Below are positions 53,885-62,767 of a DNA stretch of 64,000 bases, in pieces. This DNA comes from Flavobacterium psychrotrophum (GTDB lineage: Bacteria > Bacteroidota > Bacteroidia > Flavobacteriales > Flavobacteriaceae). Both the position numbers and the translations under genes were made by a program. The notes beneath the pieces were generated by a model, which made no database searches, was not told where the DNA came from, and saw nothing but the letters and a program-made list of their open reading frames with translations. Position 1 is the first letter of the stretch. Every line of letters starts with the position of its first letter. The stretch lies in assembly GCF_003403075.1 (NCBI RefSeq), contig NZ_CP031557.1:1674001-1738000 (forward strand). The letters run 5' to 3'.

Positions 53885-56047
53885 ATGACGCTATCCATCT
53901 GGAGGTATGCACATTTAGCACTGGCGGTATTTTCGTCCATGTTTTTAGTACTGACATCGTTAACAGGTGCTGTACTGGCTGTAAATGCCATACAGGAGAA
54001 AATACCGCCATTTGCATTGCACGACCTTGACGGCATTACTGTTGCAGAAGCACTCCCACAACTGCGAAAGGTATATCCTGAAATTATAGAAATAGAAGTA
54101 AACCACAATGGCTTTGTAAAACTGCAGGGCACCGATGCCGATGGTAATGATGTAGATGCATATATAGATATTAAAACAGGTAAAGTACTGGGCAAACCTA
54201 TTAAAAAAAATGAGTTCATCCAGTGGGTTACTTCGTTCCACAGATCTTTGTTCCTACATGATGCCGGCCGAATTTTTGTGGGCATTAACGCATTTCTGCT
54301 ATTCCTTATCTCTGTCTCAGGGCTTGTACTTATTTTAAAACGCCAACAGGGCTTGCGCCGTTTCTTTTCTAAAATTGTAAAAGACAGTTTTTCACAGTAC
54401 TATCATGTATTTACCGGAAGAATAGCTTTAATTCCTATCCTCATTATTTCCCTTACGGGAACATACCTTTCATTAGCGCGTTTCAACGTTTTTCCTAAAG
54501 AAAATGCAGAAATAAAGGATAGGCAAAACACGAGTTTCATTTTTAAATCGACCTATTTTTCAGAAGTCGACAAGATTGAATTTCCGTTCTCTGACGATCC
54601 GGAAGAATATTACATGCTAAAGCTCAAAGACCGTGAGCTTACTGCTGACCAGGCCGGTAAAGTGCTTAGTGAAACCCAATACCCTTTTACAACGGTAATA
54701 GAAACCCTTAGCCTTGATCTGCATACCGGGCGTAGTAGTATAATTTGGGCGGTGGTACTGGGGCTGGCTTCGCTCAATATATTGTTTTTCATCTACTCCG
54801 GATTTACAATGACCTTAAAAAGGCGTTCGTCCAGGATCAGAAATACATTTAAAGCTGCGGAAAGCGAATATATACTGCTCGCAGGTTCAGAGAACGGTAG
54901 TACACTCCGGTTTGCTAATGCTGTATTAAAACAACTGCTGGATCAAAATAAAAAAGCACACCTTACAGAGCTGAACAATTACACCGTTTTTCCTAAAGCA
55001 AAGTATATCATCATACTTACAGCTACACACGGATTAGGTGAAGCGTCTTCAAATGGAAAAAAGCTAATACAACTGATTAAAAAACATCCTCAGCCACATA
55101 CTATAAATACGGCAGTAGTAGGTTTTGGGTCAACTGCATATCCTGATTTTTGTGCATTCGCAAAGGAGGTCGACAATTTGCTTACTACGCAAAGCTGGGC
55201 AAACCCTATTGTTCCGTTATATACCATAAACGATAAATCTGCGGTAGCATTTGCTGCATGGACAAAAACCTGGGCAGATGCTACAGGCATACCACTTGCC
55301 ACTACTCCTGCCCTATACAACAAGAAACCAAAAGGGCTTCAAAAATTTACGGTTGTTGAAAAAACAACGGTAAGCAGTGACGACCAAACCTTTATGCTTA
55401 CCATAAAACCGAAGAGGCTTACTACATTTACTTCCGGCGACCTGTTTGCCATTTATCCTAATAACGATGGCACAGAGCGACTGTATTCTATAGGAAAGGT
55501 TGATGGTAACATACTGCTTGTAGTAAAACTACATGAGCACGGGCTTGGTTCTTCTTATCTTAATAAACTTAAGCCGAATATAGCCTTTAAAGCACGCATG
55601 GTAGATAATCACGCTTTTCATTATCCTGTTAAATCTCCTGCTGTTGCCATGATTTCTAACGGAACGGGCATTGCTCCGTTTCTGGGAATGGCAGCACAAA
55701 ATAAAAGAAAGACCAATAGCTATTTGTATGCAGGATTCCGCAAAGAAACAGTTATCACAAAGGGTTATATTGCTTTTGCTGATCACCAGATTAAAAAGAA
55801 ACACCTTACCGATTTCAAGGTTGCGTATTCACGTGAAGGTAATAATTGCTATGTTACCGATTTAGTTGCTAACGATACCCATAAGCTTGCCACACTATTG
55901 GCACAGGGAGGCACAATAATGATTTGTGGTTCTATAGCCATGCAGCTTGACGTAGAGGCTGCTCTGAATACTATTTGCCAGAATATGAATAATGAAAGCC
56001 TTGACTTTTATAAGGCTAAAAACCAAATCCTGGCTGATTGTTATTAA
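53885..56047 (+). CDS. PepSY membrane reductase fused to flavodoxin and FAD/NAD(P) domains (XusC-like)
   Basis: The 720-residue fusion has a PepSY-TM part (1-315) with four helices and candidate heme His (H10, H119/H125, H174, H280). A flavodoxin domain follows (about 328-465; AGSENGST, TATHGLGEASSNGKK, GFGSTAYPDF). A ferredoxin-reductase-like module (about 485-720) has RLYS (532-535) for FAD and NGTGIAP (592-598) for NAD(P). It could carry electrons from cytosolic NADPH through FAD, FMN and heme to ferric siderophores in the periplasm. Last gene of the operon; a terminator follows. Confidence 0.9.
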   Translation: MTLSIWRYAHLALAVFSSMFLVLTSLTGAVLAVNAIQEKIPPFALHDLDGITVAEALPQLRKVYPEIIEIEVNHNGFVKLQGTDADGNDVDAYIDIKTGKVLGKPIKKNEFIQWVTSFHRSLFLHDAGRIFVGINAFLLFLISVSGLVLILKRQQGLRRFFSKIVKDSFSQYYHVFTGRIALIPILIISLTGTYLSLARFNVFPKENAEIKDRQNTSFIFKSTYFSEVDKIEFPFSDDPEEYYMLKLKDRELTADQAGKVLSETQYPFTTVIETLSLDLHTGRSSIIWAVVLGLASLNILFFIYSGFTMTLKRRSSRIRNTFKAAESEYILLAGSENGSTLRFANAVLKQLLDQNKKAHLTELNNYTVFPKAKYIIILTATHGLGEASSNGKKLIQLIKKHPQPHTINTAVVGFGSTAYPDFCAFAKEVDNLLTTQSWANPIVPLYTINDKSAVAFAAWTKTWADATGIPLATTPALYNKKPKGLQKFTVVEKTTVSSDDQTFMLTIKPKRLTTFTSGDLFAIYPNNDGTERLYSIGKVDGNILLVVKLHEHGLGSSYLNKLKPNIAFKARMVDNHAFHYPVKSPAVAMISNGTGIAPFLGMAAQNKRKTNSYLYAGFRKETVITKGYIAFADHQIKKKHLTDFKVAYSREGNNCYVTDLVANDTHKLATLLAQGGTIMICGSIAMQLDVEAALNTICQNMNNESLDFYKAKNQILADCY

Positions 56048-56083
56048 TGTTCAGTTTACTGATTACGATTGTATCATAAGCTC

Positions 56084-56130
56084 AAAGATAAACCCCGTAA
56101 CAAAATATGTTTGTTACGGGGTTTATCTTT
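56084..56130. terminator. Strong bidirectional terminator between iron operon and antiporter
   Basis: The 21-nt arms (56084-56104 and 56110-56130) pair perfectly with loop ATATG. The right arm overlaps the stop codon of the convergent antiporter gene. Confidence 0.85.
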
Positions 56131-57703
56131 AAAGCAGGTTCAGTTTTTCTTCTTCAATATCAAGGTATAACAAGTGCTTGCGTACAATTTCTTCGTCGAT
56201 ATTCTGCTCCCTGTTTTTAGTAGTTAGCCATTTGCGTTGGCGTTCCAGTATATCACGATATACCTCCTTTGCCTCATCTGCCATAATAGCTGTTGTATCG
56301 CCTAACTGTCCTGTATCTTCCCATTTACAAGCCATTTGATATAAAACAGGGTGTTCATCCATTTCCTTACTATAATCTGCCCTCATTTGTTCCAGCGCAT
56401 AATAATTAAGCTTACGCCTTATCTTATTATACAACTCCTCTTCAGGCATTATAAAATCTGGATCCGGAATTTTGATCTTCTGTATCATCAACGGCAGTGT
56501 AAGTCCTTGTAACAACAAGGTAGTTAGTATTACTATAAAAGTAATGTAGAGTATCAGGTTACGCTCCGGAAACTGGGTACCATCATCTAACTGCACCGGG
56601 ATAGATAACGCCGCAGCTAAAGATACCACGCCACGCATACCTGCCCACCCCAATAGCATAGGCACCTTATACCCCGGATGCCTTGCATCTGCAACGGTAA
56701 TAAAATTACGCATTATTAATGTAACTACTACTGCCATATATGCCGATATGAAACGGGCCACAATTAGCACAAGCGTTACAAGTAGCCCGTATCCTGTGGC
56801 AGTCCAAAGCCCCTGGTCTTCTAACCCGGCAGTAATTTCCGGCAGGTCCAGCCCAATGAACATAAACACCAGCCCGTTTAGCACAAAACTCAGGCTTTCC
56901 CAAACGTTTATGCCCCGCAGCCTTGAACTGCTGCTTAAATAACCAAGCCTGTGTGTAGATAACAATAACCCGCCGCTTACTACGGCAAGCACACCAGAAC
57001 TGTGTACCTCTTCAGCTGCTATATAAATTGCATAAGGAGTAATAACATCGAGCACAATATCGGCATTAGCATCTGTAGGCAGTAAACGGTGCAATTTCAT
57101 TATAATATAGCCTACAGCAACACCAATGGCCACACCACCTATAACCATCCATACAAAGCTAAGTGCCGCCTCATGCCATACAAACTGGCCGGTTGCAACG
57201 GCTATCATTGCAAAACGGAATATGATTAGTGATGAAGCATCGTTTAAAAGGCTTTCTCCTTCCAAAATGGATGAAAAACGTTTTGGCACTTTTACAAACT
57301 TGAGTATGGCTCCGGCACTAACAGCATCCGGTGGCGAAACAATGCCGCCCAACAGAAATCCTAATGCTAATGAAAACCCTGGAATAAAATAGTTAGCCAC
57401 AAAAGCTACTGATATTGCCGTAAAAAACACGACCAGGAAAGCAAAACTGGTGATAATGCGCCTCCATTTCCATAGCTCTTTCCATGATATGGCCCACGAA
57501 GCCTCATACAATAACGGAGGTAGGAAAATAAGGAATATAAGCTCAGAATCTATATGCAGCGCGGGGATACCCGGTATAAAACTAATACCCAGACCGCCCA
57601 GTACCAATAGTACAGGATAGGCTATTTTAGCTTTATTGGCCACCATAATAAGCAGCAATATTATTACAATTAACCCCAGATAAAAAGGAAAGTCATGAAA
57701 CAT
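56129..57703 (-). CDS. Na+/H+ antiporter, CPA1 family (NhaP/YjcE-like)
   Basis: This 524-residue protein has about 12 transmembrane helices, with the CPA1 segments FLPPLLYEASWAISW, GGIVSPPDAVSAGAILK, GESLLNDASSLIIFR (the conserved ND pair) and GWAGMRGVVSLAAALSIP, and a cytoplasmic C-terminal domain of about 110 residues. It would exchange Na+ (or K+) for protons. Monocistronic. Confidence 0.92.
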   Translation of the reverse strand: MFHDFPFYLGLIVIILLLIMVANKAKIAYPVLLVLGGLGISFIPGIPALHIDSELIFLIFLPPLLYEASWAISWKELWKWRRIITSFAFLVVFFTAISVAFVANYFIPGFSLALGFLLGGIVSPPDAVSAGAILKFVKVPKRFSSILEGESLLNDASSLIIFRFAMIAVATGQFVWHEAALSFVWMVIGGVAIGVAVGYIIMKLHRLLPTDANADIVLDVITPYAIYIAAEEVHSSGVLAVVSGGLLLSTHRLGYLSSSSRLRGINVWESLSFVLNGLVFMFIGLDLPEITAGLEDQGLWTATGYGLLVTLVLIVARFISAYMAVVVTLIMRNFITVADARHPGYKVPMLLGWAGMRGVVSLAAALSIPVQLDDGTQFPERNLILYITFIVILTTLLLQGLTLPLMIQKIKIPDPDFIMPEEELYNKIRRKLNYYALEQMRADYSKEMDEHPVLYQMACKWEDTGQLGDTTAIMADEAKEVYRDILERQRKWLTTKNREQNIDEEIVRKHLLYLDIEEEKLNLL

Positions 57704-57779
57704 GTAGAGGTGTGTTTGTTTTGTGTATAATATTACAAAAACTTTGGCTTTTGCAAATCATCCCTACAATAAAAAGATG

Positions 57780-58589
57780 CTAAACCAACTGCGACGGCGC
57801 TACGCCATACGCTTTTTTAAAGGCGAATGAAAAATGCGAAAGGTTTTCAAAACCAACCTCAATATATACATCTGATGCTTTTTTACCTTTCTGTGCTATC
57901 AGAAAGTGCGCTTCTTCCAAGCGTTTTTGCTGTAGCCATTTGCTTGGTGTAGTGCCAAATATTTTTTCAAAATCGCGCTTAAAAGTACTAAGGCTACGTC
58001 CTGTTAAATAGGCAAACCGCTCTAGCGGTACATTAAAATTAAAATTTTGCAGCATAAAGTCTTTAAGCCCTATTTTTCCGGGTTCTCTAAAGTCAAACAG
58101 TACAGGAACAAGATCGGCACGTTTTTGCGCAAGCAGTAAGGCAATCTCCTGCACCTTAAGTGCAATAAGTGTAGAGTTTACTTCTTCTGTACTATTCAAA
58201 TATGCAATGAGCGATTGCGCAAAACTCTGAAACAAAGGATCGGGATCTAGCGGGATAACGCTGTCTGGTGTATCGCACAACGGGGATGTATCTTTAAAGT
58301 TATCCTTTATTTTTAGTAACGTGTCTGCATCCAGCCGTATCGATAGTCCTTTGTATTCGCCTTTATCAACATCGGGCATCTTCGAGAATTTTGCCAGGCG
58401 ATTCTTGGGGTAAAAAGCAAAATCGCCCGCCTTGAGCTGGTATTCCTTTCGTCCGTCATTAATAGCAAGGCTGCCCGATTCTATGTAGGTAAATACATGT
58501 TCCGGAATAAAATTTTCGCCCTCCCTGCTCATACGCGTGTAGCAGGAATAGATAACGCCGCTTACTTTATTAATACTTGAATTTTCCAT
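57780..58589 (-). CDS. AraC-family transcriptional regulator
   Basis: The 269-residue regulator has an N-terminal cupin-like sensing domain (about 20-120; GDFAFYPKNRLAKFS) and a C-terminal AraC HTH pair (about 170-265; ERFAYLTGRSLSTFKRDFEK, VGFENLSHFSFAFKKAYGVAP). The start is placed at MENSSINK (58589) because the longer frame begins in an intergenic repeat. It lies downstream of the SDR gene on the same strand and probably regulates it. Confidence 0.88.
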   Translation of the reverse strand: MENSSINKVSGVIYSCYTRMSREGENFIPEHVFTYIESGSLAINDGRKEYQLKAGDFAFYPKNRLAKFSKMPDVDKGEYKGLSIRLDADTLLKIKDNFKDTSPLCDTPDSVIPLDPDPLFQSFAQSLIAYLNSTEEVNSTLIALKVQEIALLLAQKRADLVPVLFDFREPGKIGLKDFMLQNFNFNVPLERFAYLTGRSLSTFKRDFEKIFGTTPSKWLQQKRLEEAHFLIAQKGKKASDVYIEVGFENLSHFSFAFKKAYGVAPSQLV

Positions 58590-58601
58590 TGATACAAATT
58601 T

Positions 58602-58650
58602 TGCCACGAATCTCACAAACCTGCCTTGCTTAGGCAGGTTTGTGGCTTCG
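58602..58650. repeat. Intergenic hairpin repeat
   Basis: CACAAACCTGCCT (58614-58626) and AGGCAGGTTTGTG (58632-58644) form a perfect 13-bp stem, next to a GCCACGAATCTCAC word of the type dispersed in flavobacterial spacers. It may also end the SDR transcript on the minus strand, although no U-tract is present. Confidence 0.55.
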
Positions 58651-58658
58651 ATTAAAAA

Positions 58659-59534
58659 TTATTTTTTTAAATACGATTTTCCCTGTTCGGTTTCAAAAAA
58701 ATTCTCCGCCTCATCGTGGTCAGTGCTAAGGCTTACAGGTAGCCATGCTTCCATTTCGGCTGTACGGTCTGCATCCCTGTTTTGCAGCATTCCTATAGCT
58801 TCGCTACCCAGTACTAAATGTACCGGCGGATTAGGATGCACTGCTAAATCTATCATAACTTTTGCAGCCTTATCAGGATCGCCAACAGGTACAAAGCTAC
58901 CGCTTTTAAAAAAGTCGGCACGTTGTTTTACTAAATCGTAGCCTTCAATATCAGCAGCGTAGGTCATACTGTCTCCGGCCCAGTCAGTCCTAAAGCCTCC
59001 CGGTTCTACCGATGTTACCTTTATTCCAAAGCTTTCAACTTCTTTTGCTAAAGATTCTGTAAATCCGCTGAGGCCAAATTTTGCTGCCTGGTAAATACTT
59101 ACTCCTGCGTTGCCTACCCGGCCACCTATAGAACTAATTTGTAATATGCGTCCGCCACCCTGCCTGCGCATGTAAGGCAATACTGCACGCGTAATTTCTA
59201 TAGGAGCATACAGGTTTGTTTCAAGCTGACTGCGTACCTGCTCATCTGTAAAAGCCTCTGCTGCACCGGTAATGCCAAACCCTGCGTTGTTTACCAAAAC
59301 ATCAACCCTTCCAAAATGTGTTACGGCTTCTGCTACTGCATCATACACGCGGTTGTAATCAGTTACATCTAACTGTAATGCAAGGAACTGCTGCGGGTAT
59401 AAATCTTCAAAACCTTTAAGCTGTTGCACGTTACGCGCAGTGCCTACTACTTTATCGCCACCGGCTAATACCGCTTCGGTAAGGCTACGGCCAAGGCCAC
59501 GTGAACTTCCTGTAATAAACCAAACTTTTTCCAT
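58659..59534 (-). CDS. Short-chain dehydrogenase/reductase
   Basis: The 291-residue classical SDR has the cofactor motif TGSSRGLGR near residue 8, NNAG, Ser in QISSIGG and YxxxK (YQAAK) near residue 155. Arg in GTARN after beta-2 suggests NADP(H). The extended C terminus fits the oxidoreductase/SDR subfamily commonly paired with AraC regulators. Substrate unknown. Confidence 0.9.
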   Translation of the reverse strand: MEKVWFITGSSRGLGRSLTEAVLAGGDKVVGTARNVQQLKGFEDLYPQQFLALQLDVTDYNRVYDAVAEAVTHFGRVDVLVNNAGFGITGAAEAFTDEQVRSQLETNLYAPIEITRAVLPYMRRQGGGRILQISSIGGRVGNAGVSIYQAAKFGLSGFTESLAKEVESFGIKVTSVEPGGFRTDWAGDSMTYAADIEGYDLVKQRADFFKSGSFVPVGDPDKAAKVMIDLAVHPNPPVHLVLGSEAIGMLQNRDADRTAEMEAWLPVSLSTDHDEAENFFETEQGKSYLKK

Positions 59535-59625
59535 GTCAATTAATTCTTTAATTATAAAGACAAAGTTCGGGCATTAACACGCCTTACATTTTGTTGAAAC
59601 GTTCAACTTTACTTTGCTATAACGT

Positions 59626-60321
59626 TCAGGATTTCTTTTCGAAGCGCGATAAAATATCGTTCATCATATCGATCTGTACTTTTTGTGTTTCAATAAGGCT
59701 TTGCTCCTGGTGCAGTATCAGGTGATCCAGCTTTTCGTGTAACAGGCGTATTTCAAGTTCAGATTTGAGGTTAACCATATAGTCATTCTCAGCCTTTTCA
59801 CGATCTTTTTCGCCCTGTCGGTTCTGGCTCATCATAATAACAGGAGCCTGTAAGGCCGCCACACAACTCAATATAAGGTTAAGCAGAATAAACGGATATG
59901 GGTCAAACCCCTTATTGGCCAGTATAAAAACGTTAGCGCCTATCCATAACAGCAAAAAACCAAGGAATGAAAGTATAAAAGTCCAGCTTCCGCCAAAGGA
60001 TGCCACTTTATCAGCAACTTTTTGCCCCAGTGTAAGATTGAGGTCATCCTCGTCAGGATTGTCAGATACTAAAGTTTTTTCCCGCAGTGCCTGTAGCACT
60101 TTAGCTTCGAGGTCATCAAGCTGCCCCACTTCTTTTTGCAGAAAGTCGGCTATGTATTTTTCGCGGTACTGGTTAAGTTCACCCATGCTCAGGCTACACG
60201 TTTCGTTAAACTCAGGATGATCTGCCTTAATAATGTCTAAAATGGGCTGCCTCACAATATTTGCAGGTACGTGTTCGCGCTGCGGGAATTCTTTCCCGGA
60301 TATATCACTTGTAAATTTCAT
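59626..60321 (-). CDS. DUF1003 membrane protein
   Basis: The 231-residue protein carries a DUF1003 core with two transmembrane helices (about 110-160; GGSWTFILSFLGFLLLWIGANVF, PFILLNLILSCVAALQAPVIMMSQNRQ) and a charged coiled C-terminal segment. The family function is unknown. It starts 2 nt after the corA stop, so the two are one operon and may share a role in divalent-cation handling. Confidence 0.88.
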   Translation of the reverse strand: MKFTSDISGKEFPQREHVPANIVRQPILDIIKADHPEFNETCSLSMGELNQYREKYIADFLQKEVGQLDDLEAKVLQALREKTLVSDNPDEDDLNLTLGQKVADKVASFGGSWTFILSFLGFLLLWIGANVFILANKGFDPYPFILLNLILSCVAALQAPVIMMSQNRQGEKDREKAENDYMVNLKSELEIRLLHEKLDHLILHQEQSLIETQKVQIDMMNDILSRFEKKS

Positions 60322-60323
60322 GT

Positions 60324-61406
60324 CTAAAACCAGTCTTTCTTTTTAAAATAAATAACCATAACAATTATAGAAACCATCATAATGCCCCATACCACATAAT
60401 AACCATGTTCTGTATGCAACTCCGGCATATTGTCGAAGTTCATACCGTAAACCCCAACGATAAATGTTAATGGCATAAAGATAACCGAAAATATGGTGAG
60501 CGTTTTCATGATCTGGTTCATGCGCTGGCTCTGTGCAGCATAATGAAAGTTAGAGGCACTATCCAGCGAAGTAAGGTCATAATCCGTTTGGTCCAGCATT
60601 TCAAGACATTTTTGGTGCAGGCGGGCAAAGTAGGTATGCGTAGTCTTGCGAATAGTTTCGTACTCGTCTTCATCGCGATCGCTCTTAAGGCTAAGCAGGG
60701 CATCACGTAGCGGGGCTATAGCACGCTTAAGATATACAAGGTTGTCTTTGGTCTTCTCTATATCTTCAATAATATTTTCTTTACAGTTTTGACGTGCCAT
60801 ATCGGCCAGTTTGGCAATACGGGTTTCATAACGCTCTATGGTTATAAAGAAGTTCTCCATAATGGCATCCAGCATAAGGTAGAGCAGGTAATCGTTCTTC
60901 TTTTTTCGAACAATACCTGTACCCGTACGAATACGCTCGCGTATGTGGGTAAAATAGTCGCTCTTTTTTTCCTGAAACGAAATTATAGTATTGCCTTTCA
61001 GCAAAAAGCTAACCTGTTCTGTTTTAATACTACCCTGCTCCTCTTCCGGCAGAACCGATTTTATGCTGAAAAACAACACATCGCCCAGCTCTTCTATACG
61101 CGTACGCCTATGCACGTTAAGTATATCGCCTATTATAAGTGGTTCTACCTGTACGAGTTCGCCTATATTTTTTATAAGATCAGGGTTATGAAGCCCATGC
61201 ACGTTAATCCATTTAATGTCATCTGCCTGCTTTTCATCTGTGCATTCTTTTACAATCCTTTCCAGAGAAACTTTATTATATTCTTCATAGCCGTTTTCAT
61301 CAAAAACAAAAAGCTGTATTTCTATGGGCTCGTCGGTATGCTCGCCGTTATATTCAAAATAGTTTGGCACTACTTTGCGTACTTTGTTGTATTCTATTCT
61401 TTTCAC
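60324..61406 (-). CDS. corA: Magnesium/cobalt transporter CorA
   Basis: The 360-residue CorA protein has a long cytosolic N-terminal domain, two C-terminal helices, and the selectivity-loop signature YGMNF after helix 1 (FIVGVYGMNFDNMPE). It forms pentameric Mg2+ channels in the inner membrane. Full family length; first gene of corA-DUF1003. Confidence 0.95.
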   Translation of the reverse strand: MKRIEYNKVRKVVPNYFEYNGEHTDEPIEIQLFVFDENGYEEYNKVSLERIVKECTDEKQADDIKWINVHGLHNPDLIKNIGELVQVEPLIIGDILNVHRRTRIEELGDVLFFSIKSVLPEEEQGSIKTEQVSFLLKGNTIISFQEKKSDYFTHIRERIRTGTGIVRKKKNDYLLYLMLDAIMENFFITIERYETRIAKLADMARQNCKENIIEDIEKTKDNLVYLKRAIAPLRDALLSLKSDRDEDEYETIRKTTHTYFARLHQKCLEMLDQTDYDLTSLDSASNFHYAAQSQRMNQIMKTLTIFSVIFMPLTFIVGVYGMNFDNMPELHTEHGYYVVWGIMMVSIIVMVIYFKKKDWF

Positions 61407-61481
61407 AAAAAATGTGGTATTTCTATCCTATAAATATAGGAGTTTTTTAAAATGGATGCTATTTTTACCAAAAGTTTAAGC

Positions 61482-62717
61482 ATGGCTATCCTCATTAAAA
61501 ATATAAAAGAACTACTCCAGGTTCGCGAAACTAACATTACTAAACTCAGCGGGAGCGAAATGGCTACATTACCATCGCTAAAAAACGCATGGCTTTTGCT
61601 TGAAGGCAAAATCATTACAGGCTATGGAACTATGGATACCTGCCCACAAGTTGCTGATGCAGAATTGATAGATGCTACTGGTAAAACCGTATTACCTACC
61701 TGGTGCGACAGCCATACACATCTTGTGTATGCCGGTAATCGCGAACAGGAATTTGTAGACCGCATAAACGGATTGAGTTATGAAGAAATAGCCAACCGTG
61801 GCGGAGGGATACTTAACTCTGCAAAAAGGCTTAATGAAGCTACTGAGGATGAACTGTATGAACAAAGCCGTCTGCGCCTTGAGGAGGTAATGCGACTGGG
61901 TACCGGGGCAATAGAAATTAAATCGGGCTACGGGCTTACGGTAGATGGCGAACTAAAAATGTTACGTGTTATAAAACGCCTGCGCGAAAATTATAACGTA
62001 GCCGTTAAAGCAACATTTTTAGGAGCACATGCTTTCCCTACAGCATATAAGGAGAATCATACAGGTTATATTGACCTTATTATAAATGAAATGCTTCCGG
62101 CTATAGCCAAGGAAAATCTGGCAGATTATATAGATGCCTTTTGCGAAACAGGTTATTTTTCTGTTGAAGAGACAGAACGCATTATGGAAGCCGGCTTGAA
62201 CTATGGCCTGCCTGCCAAAATACATGTGAACCAGTTTAACGCCATTGATGGTATTGCTGCCTGCGTAAAATATAATGCCATAAGTGTAGACCATCTTGAG
62301 GTGCTGACCGATGCTGATATTGAAGCACTAAAAAATAGCATTACCATGCCGGTGGCATTGCCAACCTGTTCCTTTTTTATAAGCATACCTTATACACCTG
62401 CAAGGCAAATGCTAAACGCAGGCTTACCGCTGGCTATTGCAACAGACTATAATCCGGGTACTACACCAAGCGGTAATATGAATCTGGTTGTAGCCACAGC
62501 CTGCATAAAAATGAAGATGACACCCGAAGAAGCTATTAATGCCGCTACTATAAACGGAGCCTATGCAATGGGTCTGAGCCATACACATGGCAGCATTACT
62601 ACCGGTAAAGCTGCAAGTGTAATTATTACCAAACCGGTAAATTCTTATTACGAGCTACCCTATTCATTTGGTACAAACTTAATTGATACTGTAATCATAG
62701 CAGGAAAAAAAGTATAA
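61482..62717 (+). CDS. hutI: Imidazolonepropionase
   Basis: The 411-residue amidohydrolase of the histidine-utilisation pathway opens imidazolone propionate to formiminoglutamate. Metal and substrate motifs are DSHTHLVYAGNREQEF, LGAHAFP, HVNQFNAIDG, DHLEVL and ATDYNPGTTPSGNM. The start is set at MAILIKNIKEL (61482); ten more codons upstream are in frame but not family-like. No other hut gene adjoins it. Confidence 0.93.
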   Translation: MAILIKNIKELLQVRETNITKLSGSEMATLPSLKNAWLLLEGKIITGYGTMDTCPQVADAELIDATGKTVLPTWCDSHTHLVYAGNREQEFVDRINGLSYEEIANRGGGILNSAKRLNEATEDELYEQSRLRLEEVMRLGTGAIEIKSGYGLTVDGELKMLRVIKRLRENYNVAVKATFLGAHAFPTAYKENHTGYIDLIINEMLPAIAKENLADYIDAFCETGYFSVEETERIMEAGLNYGLPAKIHVNQFNAIDGIAACVKYNAISVDHLEVLTDADIEALKNSITMPVALPTCSFFISIPYTPARQMLNAGLPLAIATDYNPGTTPSGNMNLVVATACIKMKMTPEEAINAATINGAYAMGLSHTHGSITTGKAASVIITKPVNSYYELPYSFGTNLIDTVIIAGKKV

Positions 62718-62748
62718 AAAAATGCCACCCAAAAAAGGTGGCATTTTT
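62718..62748. terminator. Terminator after hutI
   Basis: AAAAATGCCACC and GGTGGCATTTTT form a perfect 12-bp stem and can serve the convergent TPR gene as well. Confidence 0.88.
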
Positions 62749-62767
62749 ACTGTATAACTAAATTAAT

